DNA of 64,000 nt, from NCBI RefSeq assembly GCF_002155425.1, contig NZ_MUYG01000005.1, positions 1 to 64,000 on the forward strand. Reading direction: 5' to 3'. The notes under the pieces are model-generated. The model made no database searches and was not told the DNA's origin. It was given only the letters and a program-made list of their open reading frames with translations. This stretch comes from Erythrobacter donghaensis (GTDB lineage: Bacteria > Pseudomonadota > Alphaproteobacteria > Sphingomonadales > Sphingomonadaceae). Positions 17,215 through 28,762 of this stretch are shown here, in pieces. The translations under genes were made by a program, and so were the position numbers. Each line of letters opens with the position of its first letter. The first letter of the stretch is position 1.

Positions 17215-18366
17215 TCAGTCCGCCTCGCCTTCGGGCGGCGCATGGCCCGAGGCATCGACCCGGATGCCGCCATCGTCCTCTTCCAAGCGCCCGGCTTCGG
17301 CGTCCTCTTCGCGCTGTTCGCGCAGGATCGACCAGCTGGCGAGGAACAGCCCGGCCACCAGCGGGCCGAGCACAATGCCCGAAAAGCCGACAAGGCTCAG
17401 ACCGCCCAGCGTGGTGACGAGGATGATCCAGTCGGGAATACCGGTATCGCGGCCGACCAGAATCGGGCGCAAGACGTTGTCGGCCGAGGAGATGACGAAG
17501 AACCCCACCAGCAGCACGAAGATGCCCTGCCAGGTATCGCCCGAGATCAGCAGCCACAGCCCGGCCGGCAGCCACACCGCGCCCGCGCCGATCACCGGGA
17601 CCAGCGCGAAGAACACCGTCACCACGCCGAACAGCAAGGCAGAGGGCACGCCTGCGATCAGCAAGGTGATCCACGCCAGCGCGCCCTGCACCAGCGCGAC
17701 CACGCCGGTGCCTTTGATCGTGGCGCGCACGATGCCGAGGAAGCGGTTGGCCAGCCGATCGGCGATGCTGCGTTCGACCGGGACAGCGCACAGCACCGTG
17801 CGCCCGATCCGCTCGCCATCGCGGAGCAGGAAGAACATCACATACAGGCCGACACCGAAAGACAGGAGAAAGCCCAGCGCGCCGCTGCCGATCGACACGG
17901 CCTGCCCCGCGATCATCCCGGCGCTTTCGGTGAGCAGTTCCTGCAAGCGGGTCTGCACCGCCGCCATGTCGGCCCAGCCGCTGCGGTCGATCGCGTCGCG
18001 CGCGGCCTCGGGCAGCATCCCGTGGACCTGATCGAACCATGCCGCCAGATCGATCGGCTGCTGCTGAAGCGCGGTGACCAGCACGACCGCCTGCTGCGCC
18101 ACCATCGTCGCCACCCACAACGCCGGGACCATCACCACGAAGAAGATGATCAGCAGGCTCAGCCCCGCCGCCGGATTGCGCCGCCCGCGCGTCTGGATCA
18201 GCGCTTGCTTGTAAAGCGGCTGGAACATGATCGCCGCCAACCCCGCCCACAGCAGCGGCTGGGCAAAGGGCAGGACGATCACCGCCATCAGCAGGCTGAC
18301 CACCGCAAGGATGATCAGGAAGCTGGCGTGCTGCAATTCCTCGGTGCGGTGGGGCTGGTTGGCCAT
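17215..18366 (-). CDS. AI-2E family transporter (PerM-like)
   Basis: 383 residues with about eight hydrophobic segments: two N-terminal (LIILAVVSLLMAVIVL, PLLWAGLAAIMF), a soluble loop (about residues 80-145), then a C-terminal group including YVMFFLLRDGERI and GRDTGIPDWIILVTTLGGL. The last is characteristic of the AI-2E/PerM exporters. The C-terminal 40 residues are acidic and polar. It lies between gyrB (12 bp upstream) and the M50 gene. The family is named for autoinducer export, but most members have unknown substrates. Confidence 0.88.
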   Translation of the reverse strand: MANQPHRTEELQHASFLIILAVVSLLMAVIVLPFAQPLLWAGLAAIMFQPLYKQALIQTRGRRNPAAGLSLLIIFFVVMVPALWVATMVAQQAVVLVTALQQQPIDLAAWFDQVHGMLPEAARDAIDRSGWADMAAVQTRLQELLTESAGMIAGQAVSIGSGALGFLLSFGVGLYVMFFLLRDGERIGRTVLCAVPVERSIADRLANRFLGIVRATIKGTGVVALVQGALAWITLLIAGVPSALLFGVVTVFFALVPVIGAGAVWLPAGLWLLISGDTWQGIFVLLVGFFVISSADNVLRPILVGRDTGIPDWIILVTTLGGLSLVGFSGIVLGPLVAGLFLASWSILREQREEDAEAGRLEEDDGGIRVDASGHAPPEGEAD

Positions 18367-18378
18367 GGTTGCGGGTGC

Positions 18379-20919
<2,541 letters not shown>

Positions 20920-21026
20920 TCATCATATAGGCGCTGGCGACAGGAAACCCAACTGCGGGAGGGCCGCAAGCGGTGCTTTTCCACGGGTGACGAGGGCACT
21001 TCGTCGACGCGAGCGACGCGGGGCTG

Positions 21027-21875
21027 TCAGGGGACCGGCGAAAGGTAGGCCGCATAGACCCAGCCCTGACAGGCCACCCCGTCGATCCAGCGACGGATCA
21101 GATACCAATCCCCGCGCGCTTCCAGCCGTTCCACCTGCTGCCCGTTGCCGATCGGCCCCCAGTCGAGCGTATCGAAACTGGTCCCCGGCCCGCCGCGCAC
21201 ATTGAGCTTGCCGCCGGTGGTCTCGACCACATAGGTGACCGGAGTGACCGCGTCATCGCGGTGGTCGATCAACCGGCGGAACCGCATCATCGGGAAGGCC
21301 GGGCCGGGATCGACCTTCCACCGGCGCACCGTGTCGATGTCGCGGTGCCCGACGATGTCGACCAGCGTGCGATAGGTCTTGAGCAGCGTCTTGGTCAGCG
21401 TCTCGACCGCTTTCAGCTGGTCTTCGGGAAACAGCGGCCAATATTGCCGGGCCGATCCCACCCACGGGTCCTGCGCCTCGATCATGCCGGGGAACGGCGC
21501 CAGCTTGGCTGCGCTGACGGGCTTGCGGTTCCAGTTGAGCCAGCCGCCGTCCGCCGCCTTGAAGTGGTAGCCGGGATTGACGATCTCGATCCCGATCGAG
21601 AAGTGGTTCACGCCCGACCGGCCATGATAGACCGCAGGTCCGGCGTGAAAGGCACGATCGGCGGTGGAGACCATCTGGGTGATGGTGCCATCGGTCTCGA
21701 CCACGAAATGCGCGCTCGCCCCGCCGCGTTTCTTGAAGGCGTCGATCGCGGACTGCGCATTGTAGCTCGCCGTGTAATGCATGACGATCACTTCGCGCGG
21801 ATTGTTGCCGCTGTAGAAATTGGGCGAAGGCACCTGCGGGCTATCTTCCAGCCAGCCGTTGTTCTTGAAGCGCAT
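21027..21875 (-). CDS. N-acetylmuramoyl-L-alanine amidase with C-terminal SH3 domain
   Basis: 282 residues from ATG 21875 (MRFKNNGWL); no signal peptide is evident. An Amidase_2 domain is clear: zinc His in VIVMHYTAS, SAHFVVETDGTI, AFHAGPAVYHGRSGVNHFSIGIEI and the second His with Asp in VGHRDIDTVRRWKVDPGPAFPM. The C-terminal 60 residues (GGKLNVRGGPGTSFDTL) are a bacterial SH3 domain. It cleaves the bond between MurNAc and the stem peptide, in recycling or wall turnover. It stands alone between gyrB and the PIG-L gene. Confidence 0.92.
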   Translation of the reverse strand: MRFKNNGWLEDSPQVPSPNFYSGNNPREVIVMHYTASYNAQSAIDAFKKRGGASAHFVVETDGTITQMVSTADRAFHAGPAVYHGRSGVNHFSIGIEIVNPGYHFKAADGGWLNWNRKPVSAAKLAPFPGMIEAQDPWVGSARQYWPLFPEDQLKAVETLTKTLLKTYRTLVDIVGHRDIDTVRRWKVDPGPAFPMMRFRRLIDHRDDAVTPVTYVVETTGGKLNVRGGPGTSFDTLDWGPIGNGQQVERLEARGDWYLIRRWIDGVACQGWVYAAYLSPVP

Positions 21876-22010
21876 GGGGTCTCTCTCCGTGAAAGGGGAC
21901 ACAATGCGACTCGAAGCTGGGATGTTTTTTAGAGCAGACTATCACACTGGCGTGCGCTGCGCGCTTGGCCAAATCCGCCAATCGTCACAAAGACCTGAAG
22001 AGCCCGGGGT

Positions 22011-22772
22011 CTAGAAGGCTGGGCGGAAATGCACCTTGCCCTGCCACATCGTCGCATCGAACAGGCCCATCACCCCTTGGCGTGAGGCCTCGTCAAACTG
22101 CGTGACGTGGCACATCGCGGCGGCTTTGGCAGCGGCGAGATCGGCGGAGGTGTAGGCGATGGTCTGGGTGAGGAGCGCGGGGTCGGTTGTGGCCCACCCG
22201 GCCATCTCCGGCACCGGGGGCAGGCTGCCTGCGGGGATGCCGACATAGAGCAGCGCGGGCCGCTCGGCGGCGGGCAGGGCCTGCACCACCTGCGTGGCCA
22301 GCGCGCTCACCATGCGGTGATCGGCATGGCCGTATCCGCCATCCGGCCCCCAGGTGAGGATGAGGTCGGTGGCAGGCATCTGCCGTTCGAGGTCTGCCTT
22401 CACCTTTAACGCCGCGCTTTCGGGATGATGCGCGGCAAGACCCAGCGTCCCGTCCCCCGCCTCACTACCGACGAGGGCGGCAACACCCAGCGCCTCGATC
22501 GCGCACCATGCTTCGGCGATGCGCCGTTCGGCCAGTTCCGGCCCCGGTGCCATGCCCGACACGCCCGGCCCTGCATCGCCCGCGGTGGCATAGTAGATCG
22601 CCACGTCCGCCCCTTCGCGGGCCATCGCCGCTATGGCGGGGGCCATGAACAGCTCGTCATCGGGGTGGGCGACCACCACCAGCACCCGCTGCGGCGCAGG
22701 CTCGGCTTGCTGCGCCGCCGCCGGAGCGAGCGCCACAGCGGCGAGTGCGATCATTGCGGTCATGCGGATCAT
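22011..22772 (-). CDS. secreted PIG-L/LmbE family deacetylase
   Basis: 253 residues from ATG 22772 with a signal peptide (MIRMTAMIALAAVALAPAAAQ). The zinc-dependent deacetylase motif AHPDDE is near residue 39, and the second metal motif is GYGHADHRMV. Members remove N-acetyl groups from sugar derivatives; export suggests the substrate is in the envelope. It is divergent from the acyl-CoA ligase-like gene. Confidence 0.9.
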   Translation of the reverse strand: MIRMTAMIALAAVALAPAAAQQAEPAPQRVLVVVAHPDDELFMAPAIAAMAREGADVAIYYATAGDAGPGVSGMAPGPELAERRIAEAWCAIEALGVAALVGSEAGDGTLGLAAHHPESAALKVKADLERQMPATDLILTWGPDGGYGHADHRMVSALATQVVQALPAAERPALLYVGIPAGSLPPVPEMAGWATTDPALLTQTIAYTSADLAAAKAAAMCHVTQFDEASRQGVMGLFDATMWQGKVHFRPAF

Positions 22773-22867
22773 GGGTGTCCCTCTCCTTCGCGCCGGACCT
22801 TTCCACCTGTGCGCGCGGCTGTGCAAACAGTTTGCGCGCGCCGCGCTGCCGATTATGCATACCCGCC

Positions 22868-24418
22868 ATGAACACCGACGCGATGATGAGCCGCCTAGCC
22901 GAGCCGTTCGGCAGCTTCCCCGAAATCCTGATGGAATGGTCGCGGATCAAGGGCGACGATCTCGCCCTGCGTGACGACCGGCGCGAGGTCTATTGGGCCG
23001 AGCTGGTCGGGCTGGTCGAGCGGCTGGCTGCGCGGCTGGTCGAGACGGGGCTCAAGCGCGGGCAGTCGGTGGCGATTTTGGGCACCTCGAGCGTCGAATA
23101 TGCGCTGGTGTTTCTGGCGGCGGTGCGCGCCGGGGGTGTGGCCGCGCCGCTCACCACCAGCGCCTCGCCGGAGCAGCTTGAGGGGATGGCGACAGATTCG
23201 GGCGCGATCCATCTGTTCATTGATGCGGCCAAGGCCGCTGAATTGGGGCCGGATTTCATGGCACACCTGATCCGCGTTCCGCTTGAGAGCATCGACCAGT
23301 GGATGGCTCCTCCCGGTGCCCGCGCGCCTGCCTTCACGCCAGAGCCGAAAGACCCGTTCAACATCATCTATTCCTCCGGCACGACCGGCATCCCCAAGGG
23401 CATCGTCCACTCGCACCGGATGCGCTGGCGGCAATTCGCGGCGACGGCATTGAGTTATCTCGGGGCGGGGCTGGAAGTGCGCTCGCTCGCCTCGACGCCG
23501 CTCTATTCGAACACCACGATGGTCGCTTTCCTGCCGGTGCTGCTGGCGGGGGGATGCGTGCGGGTGATGGGGAAGTTCGATTGCGCCAAGTGGCTTTCCT
23601 ATGCCGAGGCCGACCGCACCACGATCACCATGCTGGTGCCAGTACAATATCAGCGGCTGATGGATTTTGCCGGGTTCGATGACTTCGACCTGTCGAGCCT
23701 CAAGCTCAAATACTGCACCTCCGCGCCCTTCCCTGCCGACCTCAAGCGCGAAGTGCTCCAGCGGATGCCCGGCGGGCTGATCGAGATCTATTCCATGACC
23801 GAGGGCGGGGTCGTCTGCCTGCTCCCCTGCAACGAATTCCCCGACAAGCTCCACACCGTCGGCCGCCCCGCGCCGGGGAGCGAGCTCAAGGTGCTCGACG
23901 ACGAGGACCGCGAGGTGCCGCCGGGCACGCCGGGCAATCTCGTCGGGCGCAGCCTCACAATGATGAGCGGCTACAAGAACCGCCCCGACAAAACGCAAGA
24001 GGCGCAGTGGATCGACCCCGCTACCGGCGAGGCATGGATGCGGATGGGCGACATCGGGCGTGTAGATGCCGAAGGTTTCGTCGAACTGGTCGGCCGCGCC
24101 AAGGACATGATCATCTCGGGCGGGTTCAACATCTATCCGAGCGATCTCGAGGCGGAGCTCTGCAAGGAGCCGGGCGTGGTCGAGGCCGCGGTGGTCGGCG
24201 TGCCCTCGCGCGCCTGGGGCGAGACGCCGGTGGGCTTCGTGGTGCTCAAGGGCGATGCCGATCTCACCACGATCATGGCAGCGGTCAACGCGCGGCTCGG
24301 CAAGACCCAGCGGTTGGCCGCGCTCCACGCCATTGCCGAAATGCCGAGGAGCCATATCGGCAAGTTGCTCAAGACCGATCTGCGCGCGGAAGCGGTGCGC
24401 CTCGGCGGCACGGAATAG
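22868..24418 (+). CDS. acyl-CoA ligase-like AMP-binding enzyme
   Basis: 516 residues from ATG 22868. ANL superfamily signatures: the P-loop IIYSSGTTGIPKG, A5 EIYSMTEGG, A7/A8 WMRMGDIGRVDAEGFVELVGR and A10 PRSHIGKLLKTDL with the catalytic Lys. It forms an acyl-adenylate and transfers the acyl group to CoA; the substrate is a carboxylic acid that cannot be named from sequence. It ends just before a strong hairpin. Confidence 0.9.
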   Translation: MNTDAMMSRLAEPFGSFPEILMEWSRIKGDDLALRDDRREVYWAELVGLVERLAARLVETGLKRGQSVAILGTSSVEYALVFLAAVRAGGVAAPLTTSASPEQLEGMATDSGAIHLFIDAAKAAELGPDFMAHLIRVPLESIDQWMAPPGARAPAFTPEPKDPFNIIYSSGTTGIPKGIVHSHRMRWRQFAATALSYLGAGLEVRSLASTPLYSNTTMVAFLPVLLAGGCVRVMGKFDCAKWLSYAEADRTTITMLVPVQYQRLMDFAGFDDFDLSSLKLKYCTSAPFPADLKREVLQRMPGGLIEIYSMTEGGVVCLLPCNEFPDKLHTVGRPAPGSELKVLDDEDREVPPGTPGNLVGRSLTMMSGYKNRPDKTQEAQWIDPATGEAWMRMGDIGRVDAEGFVELVGRAKDMIISGGFNIYPSDLEAELCKEPGVVEAAVVGVPSRAWGETPVGFVVLKGDADLTTIMAAVNARLGKTQRLAALHAIAEMPRSHIGKLLKTDLRAEAVRLGGTE

Positions 24419-24435
24419 CCAGCCTGAAAACAGTT

Positions 24436-24467
24436 CGGCCCGGCTCCTCGGGTGAGGAACCGGGCCG
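24436..24467. terminator. strong hairpin, probable bidirectional terminator
   Basis: CGGCCCGGCTCCTC pairs with GAGGAACCGGGCCG (13 pairs, one C-A mismatch) around a GGGT loop. On the minus strand it is followed by AACTGTTTTC. It lies between the ligase gene (plus) and the 27-residue peptide gene (minus) and can serve both. Confidence 0.75.
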
Positions 24468-24513
24468 GACTTAAGGTGTCTGCACTTGGCTCCACCGGCT
24501 GCGGCGATGCGCC

Positions 24514-24597
24514 TCAGACGATGAAGGTGTTGAACGCGGCGCCGCTGACGGTCACGGCGAGCAGCAAGGCGACAGCCTTTTCGATGATCATGGTCAT
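24514..24597 (-). CDS. 27-residue membrane or exported peptide
   Basis: From ATG 24597 the peptide begins MTMIIEKAVALLLAVTVSG and ends AAFNTFIV: one hydrophobic segment with a short charged patch (EK), no tail. The support is the gene context rather than length: an AGGGAAA ribosome site 8 bases before the ATG, a promoter-like pair at 24679-24706, a leader hairpin at 24636-24667 and a terminator hairpin at 24436-24467. Function unknown; small inner-membrane peptide or toxin-like peptide are both possible. Confidence 0.6.
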   Translation of the reverse strand: MTMIIEKAVALLLAVTVSGAAFNTFIV

Positions 24598-24635
24598 GGT
24601 TCAAGTTTCCCTGTTTTTGTTGTTGTTTGGGAACC

Positions 24636-24667
24636 CGGGCAGCCGAGGGGGGAGAGGGGGCTGCCCG
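24636..24667 (-). promoter_or_regulatory. leader hairpin before the 27-residue peptide gene
   Basis: CGGGCAGCC and GGCTGCCCG form a perfect 9-bp stem with a 14-base loop, C-rich on the transcribed minus strand. It lies between the proposed promoter and the ribosome site and could affect stability or translation of the message. Confidence 0.4.
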
Positions 24668-24678
24668 AGTCTGAGCAC

Positions 24679-24725
24679 CATATACAAAGCGGCGCGTAAT
24701 TTTCAATCTCTCGCGAGACTGAAAA
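24679..24725 (-). promoter_or_regulatory. promoter with overlapping palindrome, small peptide gene
   Basis: Minus strand TTGAAA (24701-24706), a 16-bp spacer, then TATATG (24679-24684) make a good sigma-70-like promoter. A 26-bp near-perfect palindrome (24700-24725, arms TTTTCAATCTC and GAGACTGAAAA around CGCG-type centre) covers the -35 box, as an operator would. Confidence 0.5.
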
Positions 24726-25116
24726 TAATTCATCACCGCAATCGAAAAAGGCAATCTGTAATGGTCGGGAGCGGGGGCGCGGCTCGAGACGCGGCCTCCT
24801 GTTCAGGGGGGGAGGGTGGTGGCCGCGTCTCTTTCGCTGCGTGTCCAGCCGAGCGGCCGGACGGTGACAGGGCGGGAGGGCCGAGCGAGGGGGGAGAGCT
24901 CGGGCCGCTCCTGCCGGTCGGCAGGCGGGCGGGCGGTCCGTGTTCGGTTTCCGCCGCCGGGCGATGGGCCCCAAGGGGCAAGCCGGGATTGGAGAGAGGG
25001 GCCCGGCACCGCATCGCTCGGCTGCGCAAATGGTGTTCGATCAAATCGAATTCAAATGCGAAAATGCCAAATTTACTTGCGTTTCTTGCAGCAAAATCCC
25101 TACCGCAACTCGATAC
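24726..25116. other. non-coding stretch, nothing recognised
   Basis: 391 bp, unusually rich in G runs (for example GGGGGGGAGGG near 24803), with no frame that looks like a real protein. Confidence 0.5.
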
Positions 25117-25149
25117 AAAAAGGCCGCCGGATCGCTCCAGCGGCCTTTT
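25117..25149 (-). terminator. rho-independent terminator after the UrcA gene
   Basis: AAAAAGGCCGC and GCGGCCTTTT form a perfect 10-bp stem with a 12-base loop; on the minus strand it ends in TTTTTG. It lies 22 bp beyond the UrcA gene stop. Confidence 0.85.
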
Positions 25150-25170
25150 GTTTCAAACGCATGACCGCGA

Positions 25171-25482
25171 TCAGTTGGCGGCGACGCTGCGGCCGTTGCG
25201 GGCCTGGAGCGAGGCGACGCGCTCGACTTCGGCCAGCGCGGCGGCGCGGGCATCGGCCACGCACTTGCTGTCCACCGCCGGGCGGCCATAGGTGTAGCGC
25301 GCGGCGCTTTCGATGGTGCAGGCCTTGCGCAGCTTGGCGTCGATCCGCGCTTCGAGCGCGGCGCGGCCTTCGGCAGTGGTCACGTCGACATCGGCGTAGT
25401 CGACGCGGACGGTGACGGTCTCTTCGGCCACAGCCGGGGCGGCGAGAGCGGCGAGAGCGATCAGGGGGAGAGTGAAACGCAT
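25171..25482 (-). CDS. UrcA family secreted protein
   Basis: 103 residues from ATG 25482 with a signal peptide (MRFTLPLIALAALAAPAVA). The mature part has the UrcA pattern: VRVDYADVDVTTAEGRAALEARI, then a Cys (KACTIES), and a second Cys about 23 residues later (SKCVADAR), likely a disulphide in the periplasm. UrcA proteins are common in sphingomonads and of unknown function. Followed by a clear terminator. Confidence 0.88.
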   Translation of the reverse strand: MRFTLPLIALAALAAPAVAEETVTVRVDYADVDVTTAEGRAALEARIDAKLRKACTIESAARYTYGRPAVDSKCVADARAAALAEVERVASLQARNGRSVAAN

Positions 25483-25749
25483 CGTGAGACTCCGGATTAT
25501 GAGAGGGTGTCGTAAGGTTCGATGCCGCTTTCCGGCATTCGGTTGCTGTTTGAAACTCTGGTGCAGTGCACAAGAATGATGTGCAAATGCGAAATATGCG
25601 AAATTGGTTCCGAAGATTGCAACCAAAATGCTCCGAGATTTCGGGAAACCTATGAAAATGCGGCGCTACATTTTTGCTGCGGTGCAAAAGAATGGGCCCG
25701 ATGCGCAGCGATGCTGGACAGCGCGGGGCCCGCTTCGTAATCCGCCGCC

Positions 25750-27363
25750 ATGAACGCGCACCCTTCCAGCCCTGCCGCGGGCGATTCTGCCATCCCCGAA
25801 TCGATCCTGATCGTCGATTTCGGCTCTCAGGTGACGCAATTGATCGCGCGCCGCGTGCGCGAGGCGGGGGTCTATTCCGAGATCGCCCCCTTCACGCAGG
25901 CCGAAGCGGCTTTCGCGCGCTTGCAGCCGAAAGGCATCATTCTCTCCGGCTCCCCCGCCAGCGTGCCCGACGACGGCAGCCCCCGCGCCCCGCAGGCGCT
26001 GTTCGAGGCGGGCCTGCCGATCCTCGGCATTTGTTATGGCCAGCAGGTGATGACGCATCAGCTGGGCGGCGAAGTCCGGCCCGGCCACGAAACCGGCGAC
26101 GACGGGTTTCGGGGCGGTGAATTCGGCCGCGCCTTCCTCACCGTCACCGGCGATTGCGCGCTGTTCGACGGATTGTGGGAGGTGGGGACACGCCATCAGG
26201 TGTGGATGAGCCACGGCGACAAGGTCACCGAATTCGCCGAGGGTTTCGAGATCGTCGCCACCAGCGACGGCGCGCCCTTCGCGGTGATCGCGGACGAGGC
26301 GCGCCGTTTCTACGGCACCCAGTTCCACCCCGAGGTCGTCCACACCCCGGACGGCGGCAAGCTGATCGCCAATTTCGTGCGCCACGTCTGCGGGCTGGCG
26401 GGCGACTGGACCATGGCCGAATTCCGCAAGACCAAGATCGCGGAAATCCGCGCGCAGGTGGGTGACAAGCGGGTGATCTGCGGGCTTTCGGGCGGGGTCG
26501 ATTCGGCGGTCGCGGCGGTGCTGATCCACGAGGCGATCGGCGACCAGCTGACCTGCGTCTTCGTCGACCACGGGCTGATGCGCATGAACGAGGCCGAGCA
26601 GGTCGTCACCCTGTTCCGCGACCACTACAACATCCCGCTGGTGCACGTGGAGGCCGAAGAACTGTTCCTCGGCGGGCTCGCGGGTCTCACCGACCCGGAA
26701 GCCAAGCGCAAGTTCATCGGCAAGACCTTCATCGACGTGTTCGAGGCCGAGGCGAAGAAGGTGGGTGGCGCCGATTTCCTCGCGCAGGGCACGCTCTATC
26801 CCGACGTGATCGAATCGGTCTCCTTCACTGGCGGGCCGAGCGTCACGATCAAGAGCCACCACAATGTCGGCGGCCTGCCCGAACGCATGAACATGGCGCT
26901 GGTCGAGCCGCTGCGTGAACTGTTCAAGGACGAGGTGCGCGATCTGGGCCGCGAGCTCGGCCTGCCCGATGCTTTCGTCGGCCGCCACCCCTTCCCCGGC
27001 CCGGGTCTCGCGATCCGCATCCCCGGCGAAGTCACCAAGGAGCGCTGCGACATCCTGCGCAAGGCCGACGCGATCTATCTCGAGGAAATCCGTAACGCCG
27101 GGCTCTATGATGCGATCTGGCAGGCCTTCGCGGTGCTGCTGCCGGTCAAGACCGTGGGCGTGATGGGCGACGGGCGCACCTATGATTCGGTCTGCGCCCT
27201 GCGCGCCGTGACCTCGACCGACGGGATGACGGCGGATGTCTTCCCTTACGACGCCGGGTTCCTGACCCGCGTGGCGACCCGCATCGTCAACGAGGTCAAG
27301 GGCATCAACCGCGTGGTCTACGACTATACGTCGAAGCCGCCGGGCACGATCGAGTGGGAGTGA
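25750..27363 (+). CDS. guaA: GMP synthase (glutamine-hydrolysing)
   Basis: 537 residues. The N-terminal class I glutamine amidotransferase has Cys in GICYGQQ and His-x-Glu in FHPEVVHT. The ATP-pyrophosphatase domain has the PP-loop [13 protein letters not shown], and the C-terminal dimerisation domain ends PGTIEWE. It converts XMP to GMP using glutamine and ATP. Confidence 0.98.
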   Translation: MNAHPSSPAAGDSAIPESILIVDFGSQVTQLIARRVREAGVYSEIAPFTQAEAAFARLQPKGIILSGSPASVPDDGSPRAPQALFEAGLPILGICYGQQVMTHQLGGEVRPGHETGDDGFRGGEFGRAFLTVTGDCALFDGLWEVGTRHQVWMSHGDKVTEFAEGFEIVATSDGAPFAVIADEARRFYGTQFHPEVVHTPDGGKLIANFVRHVCGLAGDWTMAEFRKTKIAEIRAQVGDKRVICGLSGGVDSAVAAVLIHEAIGDQLTCVFVDHGLMRMNEAEQVVTLFRDHYNIPLVHVEAEELFLGGLAGLTDPEAKRKFIGKTFIDVFEAEAKKVGGADFLAQGTLYPDVIESVSFTGGPSVTIKSHHNVGGLPERMNMALVEPLRELFKDEVRDLGRELGLPDAFVGRHPFPGPGLAIRIPGEVTKERCDILRKADAIYLEEIRNAGLYDAIWQAFAVLLPVKTVGVMGDGRTYDSVCALRAVTSTDGMTADVFPYDAGFLTRVATRIVNEVKGINRVVYDYTSKPPGTIEWE

Positions 27364-27388
27364 CCTGCTTGCGTCCTGCGGGGGACTC

Positions 27389-27919
27389 ATGCCGACCATA
27401 ATGACTCACGCCATCGTGCCGCTCGCGATGGCGGCGGTGGCGGGGCGCGCGCGGATCAGCCCCCGGCTCGCGCTCGCCGGAGCGGGCCTGGCGATGCTGC
27501 CCGATGCCGACGTGATCGGCTTCGCTTTTGGGATCGAATATGCCGACACCTGGGGCCATCGCGGCGCGACTCATGCGGTCGCCTTTGCCGTGGCCGTCGC
27601 GGGCGCGATCGCGCTGCTCTGGCACGAGGCGCGGTCGATCGGGGCGTTCCTGTTCCTCGCCGTGGCGATGGCGAGCCACGGCGTGCTCGATGCCTTCACC
27701 AGCGGTGGGCTGGGCCCGGCGCTGTGGTGGCCGGCCAGCGACGCGCGCATCTTCGCCCCCGTCACCCCGATCCGCGTCTCGCCGATCGGAGCCGGGTTCT
27801 TCTCCCATCGCGGGCTGCTGACGCTGCAATCCGAGCTGCTGCTGGTGTGGCTGCCGGTTTGCGCGCTGGCTGTGGCGGGCGTGCTGATCCGGCGCGGCAT
27901 GCAGCGCACCGCAAGCTGA
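27389..27919 (+). CDS. YdjM/YbcI-like inner-membrane metal-dependent hydrolase
   Basis: 176 residues with four to five hydrophobic segments and the family motifs: His in MTHAIVPLAMA, LPDADV near residue 37, HRGATHAVAFA, and SHGVLDAFT. These His/Asp residues probably bind metal at the membrane face. It follows guaA by 25 bp and may share its transcript. The catalytic role of this family is not well defined. Confidence 0.85.
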   Translation: MPTIMTHAIVPLAMAAVAGRARISPRLALAGAGLAMLPDADVIGFAFGIEYADTWGHRGATHAVAFAVAVAGAIALLWHEARSIGAFLFLAVAMASHGVLDAFTSGGLGPALWWPASDARIFAPVTPIRVSPIGAGFFSHRGLLTLQSELLLVWLPVCALAVAGVLIRRGMQRTAS

Positions 27920-28002
27920 CCCCCGCATCCGACCCCTTCCGCCTGCGCCGATAATCGCATATCGCTCAGCGCCGAGAATCCTGCCTGAAAGGTCCCGCTA
28001 TC

Positions 28003-28650
28003 GTGATGTCGAACCTTCGCCGCCTTGCCCTCCCTGCCGCACTTGCGCTCAGCCTTGCCGCCTGTGCCCAGGAGCCGGCAGGCGATGCTCCCGGTGGTGA
28101 GACCGCTGCCGCCGCGCCGCTGATCGAGGGTGACTGGGCGCTTGATCCGGCGGCCTCGCGGCTCAGCTATGTCAGCATCAAGGCGGGCGAAGTGGCGGAG
28201 GCCAACCGCTTCGATACGCTTTCCGGCACCGTCGCCGCCGATGGCACCGCGAGCCTCGATATCGACCTCGCCTCGGTCAACACCGGGGTGGACATCCGCA
28301 ACGAACGGATGCGCGAGATATTCTTCGGTGTGGCCGAAAACCCCAAGGCAACCGTCACCGCCAAGCTCGACCCGGCGGCCTTCGCCGGCCTCGCGGTGGG
28401 CCAGTCGCTGACCCGCCCGCTCAAGGCCAATGTCACGATCAAGGGCGCATCGAGCGATGTCGAGACCGAAGTGCTCGTCACCCGCGTCGCCGACGACCGC
28501 GTGACCGTGGTGCCGACCGCGCCGGTGATCATCTCGACCGACATGTTCGACCTGACCGACGAGTTGGGCGAATTGCGTGCACTGGCGCAGCTGCCCTCGA
28601 TCACGCCCGCCGTGCCGGTGACCTTCAGCCTCGCCTTCAAGCGCGGCTGA
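28003..28650 (+). CDS. YceI family lipoprotein
   Basis: 215 residues. A lipobox (LSLAAC, Cys near residue 21) marks a lipoprotein. The YceI lipocalin-like domain follows: GDWALDPAASRLSYVSIKAGE, NTGVDIRNERMREIFF and FEVTAKL-like strands, ending VPVTFSLAFK. YceI barrels bind isoprenoid-type lipids. I used GTG 28003, with AAAGG at good spacing; ATG 28006 is the alternative. Confidence 0.9.
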   Translation: MMSNLRRLALPAALALSLAACAQEPAGDAPGGETAAAAPLIEGDWALDPAASRLSYVSIKAGEVAEANRFDTLSGTVAADGTASLDIDLASVNTGVDIRNERMREIFFGVAENPKATVTAKLDPAAFAGLAVGQSLTRPLKANVTIKGASSDVETEVLVTRVADDRVTVVPTAPVIISTDMFDLTDELGELRALAQLPSITPAVPVTFSLAFKRG

Positions 28651-28762
28651 CGCTACGGCGCGCGTCGCCGCGCTGCGGCCATCGCAAAAGCGGGCTTGCA
28701 AGGCCTGTCGAAGTGGGCTTGTCTCCCCTGCAAACACGCAATTGCACGGGAGAACACAGGCC

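Noticed and set aside
22895..24754. 619-residue minus-strand frame across the ligase gene
   Set aside because: Antisense shadow of the AMP-binding enzyme; no motif.
25666..27399. 577-residue minus-strand frame across guaA
   Set aside because: Antisense shadow of guaA; His/Arg/Asp-rich with no domain.
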